A stretch of 8,341 nt of DNA from Bacillota bacterium (lineage in GTDB: Bacteria; Bacillota; Clostridia; Peptostreptococcales; Anaerovoracaceae). Below are positions 7,579-8,341 of the stretch, piece by piece (position 1 is the first letter of the stretch; each line of letters opens with the position of its first letter). The stretch is from NCBI GenBank assembly GCA_016282655.1, contig JAEELK010000182.1, forward strand, positions 1 to 8,341, read 5' to 3'. Below the pieces are notes generated by a model that worked only from the letters and a program-made list of their open reading frames with translations, searched no databases and was not told the origin of the DNA. The position numbers and the translations under genes are program-made.

Positions 7579-7620
7579 CGCAGACGCAGACGCAGACGCG
7601 AGCGAGAGCGAAACGCAGAC
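7579..7620. repeat. CGCAGA hexanucleotide microsatellite with degenerate tail
   Basis: Three perfect CGCAGA units (7579-7596) are followed by four degenerate hexamers (CGCGAG, CGAGAG, CGAAAC, GCAGAC) to 7620. It lies in the 3' untranslated part of the SLH transcript, just before the terminator. The tract has no T on the + strand, so its RNA would be free of U and probably little structured. Confidence 0.75.
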
Positions 7621-7632
7621 CAGAGGTTACAG

Positions 7633-7668
7633 GAGCCCTTCCCCATTGCGGGGAAGGGCTCTTTTTCT
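7633..7668 (+). terminator. Strong rho-independent terminator of the first SLH gene
   Basis: GAGCCCTTCCCC (7633-7644) pairs perfectly with GGGGAAGGGCTC (7650-7661) around the loop ATTGC, giving a 12-bp stem followed directly by TTTTTCT (7662-7668). It lies 124 bases after the SLH stop codon. There is no A-tract on the left side, so it should act mainly on the + strand. Confidence 0.95.
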
Positions 7669-7690
7669 GTGCGCGCGGAGCTGCACGGCG

Positions 7691-7956
7691 GTGCGTGTCC
7701 CCCTGGCGTGCGGAAAGGGGGAAAGGGGGACCCGCAGGCGCCTGCCTGCGAGAGCGGGTGGGTCGGTGCGTGTCCCCCAGCAGACGGAAAAGGGGCAAAG
7801 GGGGACACGCGGGCGCCTGCCTGCGAGAGCGGGTGGGTCGGTGCGTGTCCCCCGGAGTGCGGAAAAGGGGCAAAGGGGGACACGCGGGTGCCTGGCTGCG
7901 AGGGGCGGCGGGTCGATGCGTGTCCCCCAGTGGGCGGAAAAGGGGCAAAGGGGGAG
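7691..7956. repeat. 75-bp tandem repeat array, about 3.5 units, with hairpin and variable loop tract
   Basis: Units are 7691-7765, 7766-7840, 7841-7915 and a partial fourth at 7916-7956. Each starts (G/A)TGCGTGTCCCCC and contains AAAGGGG and AAAGGGGGA. Unit columns 2-13, 24-30 and 32-40 are identical in all four copies, while columns 14-19 differ in every copy: TGGCGT, AGCAGA, GGAGTG, AGTGGG. In units 2 and 3 GCGTGTCCCCC and GGGGGACACGC form a perfect 11-bp inverted repeat around a 21-base loop that includes the variable tract (arms 7768-7778 with 7800-7810, and 7843-7853 with 7875-7885). Unit 1 has one arm mismatch (7693-7703 with 7725-7735). Unit 4 keeps only the inner 6 bp and then breaks off into AT-richer DNA. 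There are no unique spacers and no cas genes, so it is not a CRISPR array. It may be a locally amplified palindromic intergenic element. Confidence 0.92.
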
Positions 7957-7983
7957 AAAAAAGGAATTATATGGAAATGGCGG

Positions 7984-8013
7984 TTGACGCGCAGCGCCGG
8001 AAAGCGATAAAAT
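7984..8013 (+). promoter_or_regulatory. Sigma-A type promoter of the second SLH gene
   Basis: TTGACG (-35, 7984-7989) and TAAAAT (-10, 8008-8013) are separated by 18 bases; each hexamer matches its consensus at five of six positions. Transcription would start near 8020, leaving a leader of about 70 bases before the ATG at 8090. The AT-rich surroundings contrast with the GC-rich array just upstream. The 10-base sequence TATATGGAAA flanks the promoter at 7968-7977 and 8030-8039. Confidence 0.8.
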
Positions 8014-8043
8014 AGGGAATAAATGGAAATATATGGAAAGCGC

Positions 8044-8068
8044 GGAGGGCGCTTTGCAGGCGCTCTCC
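8044..8068 (+). promoter_or_regulatory. 5'-UTR hairpin upstream of the second SLH gene
   Basis: GGAGGGCGC (8044-8052) pairs with GCGCTCTCC (8060-8068) over 9 bp including one G-U pair, around the loop TTTGCAG. It ends about 7 bases before the G-rich ribosome binding site (8076-8082) and is not followed by a T-tract. It could stabilise the leader of a highly expressed mRNA or sequester a GGAGGG sequence; no known riboswitch class is recognised. Confidence 0.6.
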
Positions 8069-8089
8069 AAATTAAAGGGGGGAAAGAGA

Positions 8090-8341
8090 ATGAAGACGAG
8101 CCGGATCGGAGACAGACAGCCGGAACGAAAGAGGCAGACGCTACTTTTTGCCTGTCTGCTTCTGTGTTTCGCAGGACTTTTGTTCGCCTTCGGGAGCGGC
8201 GTGTCGGCGGAACCACTGCGCTTCAGCGATGTAAATGCTGCGCACTGGGCGAACGACGCGATCACAGAGATGGCGGAAGCAGGCATCCTGAACGGCTATC
8301 CGGACGGGAGCTTCCGCCCGGCGCGCAGCGTCAGTTATGCG
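8090..8341 (+). CDS. Secreted SLH-domain protein, N-terminal part (cut by window end)
   Basis: The frame from the ATG at 8090 runs 84 codons to the window end without a stop. It begins MKTSRIGDRQPERKRQ, a basic n-region, followed by a hydrophobic core of about residues 18-35 (LLFACLLLCFAGLLFAFG) and a likely signal peptidase site near VSA-EP (about residue 40). An SLH repeat follows at once: LRFSDVNAAHWANDAI, then GILNGYPDGSFRPARSVSYA, both close to the SLH consensus including the GYPDG turn. The start is supported by the G-rich ribosome binding site AAAGGGGGG (8074-8082) 7 bases upstream and by its own promoter at 7984-8013. The protein is expected on the cell surface, anchored to secondary cell-wall polymer like its neighbour. 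What lies beyond the first SLH repeat, and hence the function, is not visible. Confidence 0.9.
   Translation, partial: MKTSRIGDRQPERKRQTLLFACLLLCFAGLLFAFGSGVSAEPLRFSDVNAAHWANDAITEMAEAGILNGYPDGSFRPARSVSYA

Larger units (their letters stand above)
7510..8089. other. 580-bp gene-free region between two SLH genes
   Basis: This stretch holds, in order, a GC-rich trailer with an inverted repeat GCGGCA (7511-7516) and TGCCGC (7533-7538), a CGCAGA microsatellite (7579-7620), the intrinsic terminator of the first SLH gene (7633-7668), a 75-bp tandem repeat (7691-7956), an AT-richer promoter segment (7957-8040) and a leader with a hairpin (8044-8068). Frames are open across 7646-8015 on both strands, but because the 75-bp unit is divisible by three and GC-rich, several frames stay open at once and none shows a ribosome binding site or protein-like composition. 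I see no gene in it. Confidence 0.75.

Noticed and set aside
7691..7956. Possible CRISPR array.
   Set aside because: The units are contiguous 75-mers without 25-40 base unique spacers; only about 6 bases vary per unit, and no cas gene is nearby.
7646..8015. Forward ORFs of 106-113 residues across the 75-bp array, encoding 25-residue repeats rich in Gly, Lys and Cys.
   Set aside because: All three forward frames, and reverse frames too, stay open because the unit is 75 bases and GC-rich. None has a ribosome binding site, and the first overlaps the terminator stem. The hairpin conservation is at DNA level.
7424..8286. Three long reverse-strand ORFs with Pro/Arg-rich products (174, 247 and 219 residues) over the array and SLH gene ends.
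   Set aside because: They are artefacts of stop-poor repeat DNA, overlap each other and real genes, have low-complexity products, and cross the + strand promoter and terminator.

Overview
The window is GC-rich, densely coded DNA with every supported gene on the + strand. The gene set suggests a high-GC Bacillota of class Clostridia, for example an Oscillospiraceae-like gut bacterium: a UPF0210/DUF711 protein, a CspR/TrmL-type tRNA methyltransferase, a YknX-YknY-YknZ (MacA-MacB-like) ABC export operon, and two secreted proteins with S-layer homology (SLH) domains. This placement is inferred from gene families; no phylogenetic marker is present.

Layout. (1) 1-1415: the 3' part of a UPF0210 gene, then trmL, whose ribosome binding site overlaps the preceding stop codon, so the two are probably co-transcribed. 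(2) 1416-1636: a non-coding gap with an extended -10 promoter. (3) 1637-5351: a three-gene operon for a membrane-fusion (adaptor) protein, an ABC ATPase and a MacB/FtsX-type permease. The ATPase starts 2 bases after the adaptor gene stops, and the permease overlaps the ATPase by 4 bases (GTGA). (4) 5352-5523: a short gap holding an exact 42-bp direct repeat, each copy containing a hairpin, and no T-tract terminator. (5) 5524-7509: a 661-residue secreted SLH protein with a large C-terminal region I do not recognise. (6) 7510-8089: a 580-bp gene-free region holding a CGCAGA microsatellite, a strong intrinsic terminator, a 75-bp tandem repeat of about 3.5 units with a variable tract in its hairpin loop, a good sigma-A promoter and a 5'-UTR hairpin. 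(7) 8090-8341: the start of a second secreted SLH protein, cut by the window end.

How the parts may work together. The ABC operon is a complete export machine (ATPase, permease, extracytoplasmic adaptor). The SLH proteins should be secreted and held on secondary cell-wall polymer. With no clear terminator between permease and first SLH gene, read-through is possible, but no substrate or regulator gene is visible, so a functional link is only a suggestion. I found no convincing new multi-gene system. The strongest unexplained element is the 75-bp array at 7691-7956; the internally duplicated adaptor and the unrecognised C-terminal region of the first SLH protein come next.
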